This document shows positions 63,582 through 64,000 of a stretch of 64,000 nt of DNA, piece by piece (the first letter of the stretch is position 1; each line of letters opens with the position of its first letter). This DNA comes from Collybiopsis luxurians FD-317 M1 (Eukaryota > Basidiomycota > Agaricomycetes > Agaricales > Omphalotaceae), in contig KN834752.1 in the NCBI GenBank assembly GCA_000827265.1, positions 796,948 through 860,947 of the forward strand. Reading direction: 5' to 3'. The notes beneath the pieces were generated by a model. It was not told the origin of the DNA. It ran no database searches and was given only the letters and a program-made list of their open reading frames with translations. The position numbers and the translations under genes were made by a program.

Positions 63582-64000
63582 ATGAACGAAATGGAGAGAG
63601 AGAAAGAAGCGCTGATCAGCACATGGCCTGCGACCACCATGTTCTCAACGCTAGTGAAGATCCTTTCATCCCGATTCTAGCCACCAAACTCACGAATTCT
63701 TAACAGGAAGCTGGCGATATCCAAGATATTGTCGATTCAGATGACGGTGAAGGCAGTGGCGAAGACTTTGAAATCATCGCCGAAGGCCTTGCCTCGACGG
63801 TGTCCAAAACATTGGCATTGGTCGATAACTACAGCGAGCCCCAATTCGTCGCTGTTAAGACATGCACAACTATCAAAAGATGGGCGAAAGAGCCGCACGA
63901 TATTATGAAGGAATGCAGGATACTCAAACGTCTTTCTCATCCAAATGTACGCTATTCCGATGTTCCATCTCATCACGTACATAGCTGTCTTGATCCCAGA
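63582..64000 (+). CDS. Protein kinase, N-terminal part, cut by the window edge
   Basis: Two in-frame start codons occur at 63582 (MNEMEREKEALIS) and 63591. Exon 1 ends near 63650 and the next exon begins EAGDIQDIVDSDDGEGSGEDF. A kinase N-lobe follows: EIIAEGLASTVSKTL, the ATP-lysine motif EPQFVAVKTC, and the C-helix motif IMKECRILKRLSHPN. The frame stays open past 63950 into an intron. The catalytic loop, activation segment and C-lobe would lie beyond position 64000, so the subfamily cannot be named. Confidence 0.65.

Noticed and set aside
63591..64000. Assigning a specific kinase subfamily
   Set aside because: Only the N-lobe is present, so catalytic loop and activation segment cannot be read.

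Overview
The window is a gene-dense, intron-rich fungal chromosome segment, most likely from a mushroom-forming basidiomycete (Agaricomycetes). Genes on both strands are cut by many introns of about 45-60 nt. Several families are typical of such genomes: a DUF6699-like protein, a DUF6593-like protein, a BTB/POZ protein, WW-like membrane proteins, a beta-flanking-like glycine-rich protein and small secreted cysteine proteins. No bacterial, plastid or mitochondrial signal was seen. All identifications come from reading translations; no database was searched.

Layout. 1-2.9 kb: left edge with the 5' LTR and gag start of a Ty1/copia element (minus strand), a decayed FAD-linked oxidase and a small spliced gene. 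3.2-9 kb: a DUF6699-like gene, then a large inverted duplication carrying two copies of a small secreted protein gene and pieces of a BTB gene, with a third BTB remnant beyond. 9-13.4 kb: coatomer alpha subunit (COPI). 13.9-16.8 kb: two diverged tandem copies of a roughly 1-kb non-coding unit ending at a small acidic protein gene. 17.3-30.3 kb: a lineage-specific membrane-protein zone with three members of one WW-like multi-pass family (one separate, one apparently intact, one pseudogene) plus a fourth relic. A flavin monooxygenase gene lies between the first and second members.

30.3-40 kb: housekeeping block with Pfs2 (mRNA 3'-end processing), RPN3 (26S proteasome lid), a divergent complex I assembly-factor-like gene, a DUF6593-like gene and a two-RRM RNA-binding protein. 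40.5-53.8 kb: a full-length ABCC transporter, a cyclophilin, a cytochrome P450, a SAM methyltransferase and the beta-flanking-like gene. 54.4-60 kb: condensin SMC4. 60.2 kb: an intron-containing tRNA-Met. 60.6-64 kb: a secreted cysteine-containing protein, a small ankyrin protein and the start of a protein kinase that runs off the right edge.

How the genes work together. Most of the window is an ordinary mix of unlinked cellular functions. The unusual parts are the duplicated zones (4.6-9 kb, 13.9-16.4 kb, 23.8-30.3 kb), where copies are inverted, tandem or decaying. Other oddities are repeated GC-AG introns, a first exon consisting only of ATG, and a pair of divergent genes whose start codons may directly abut. 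P450, methyltransferase and ABC transporter lie near each other, but no biosynthetic backbone enzyme is present, so a metabolite cluster is not claimed.
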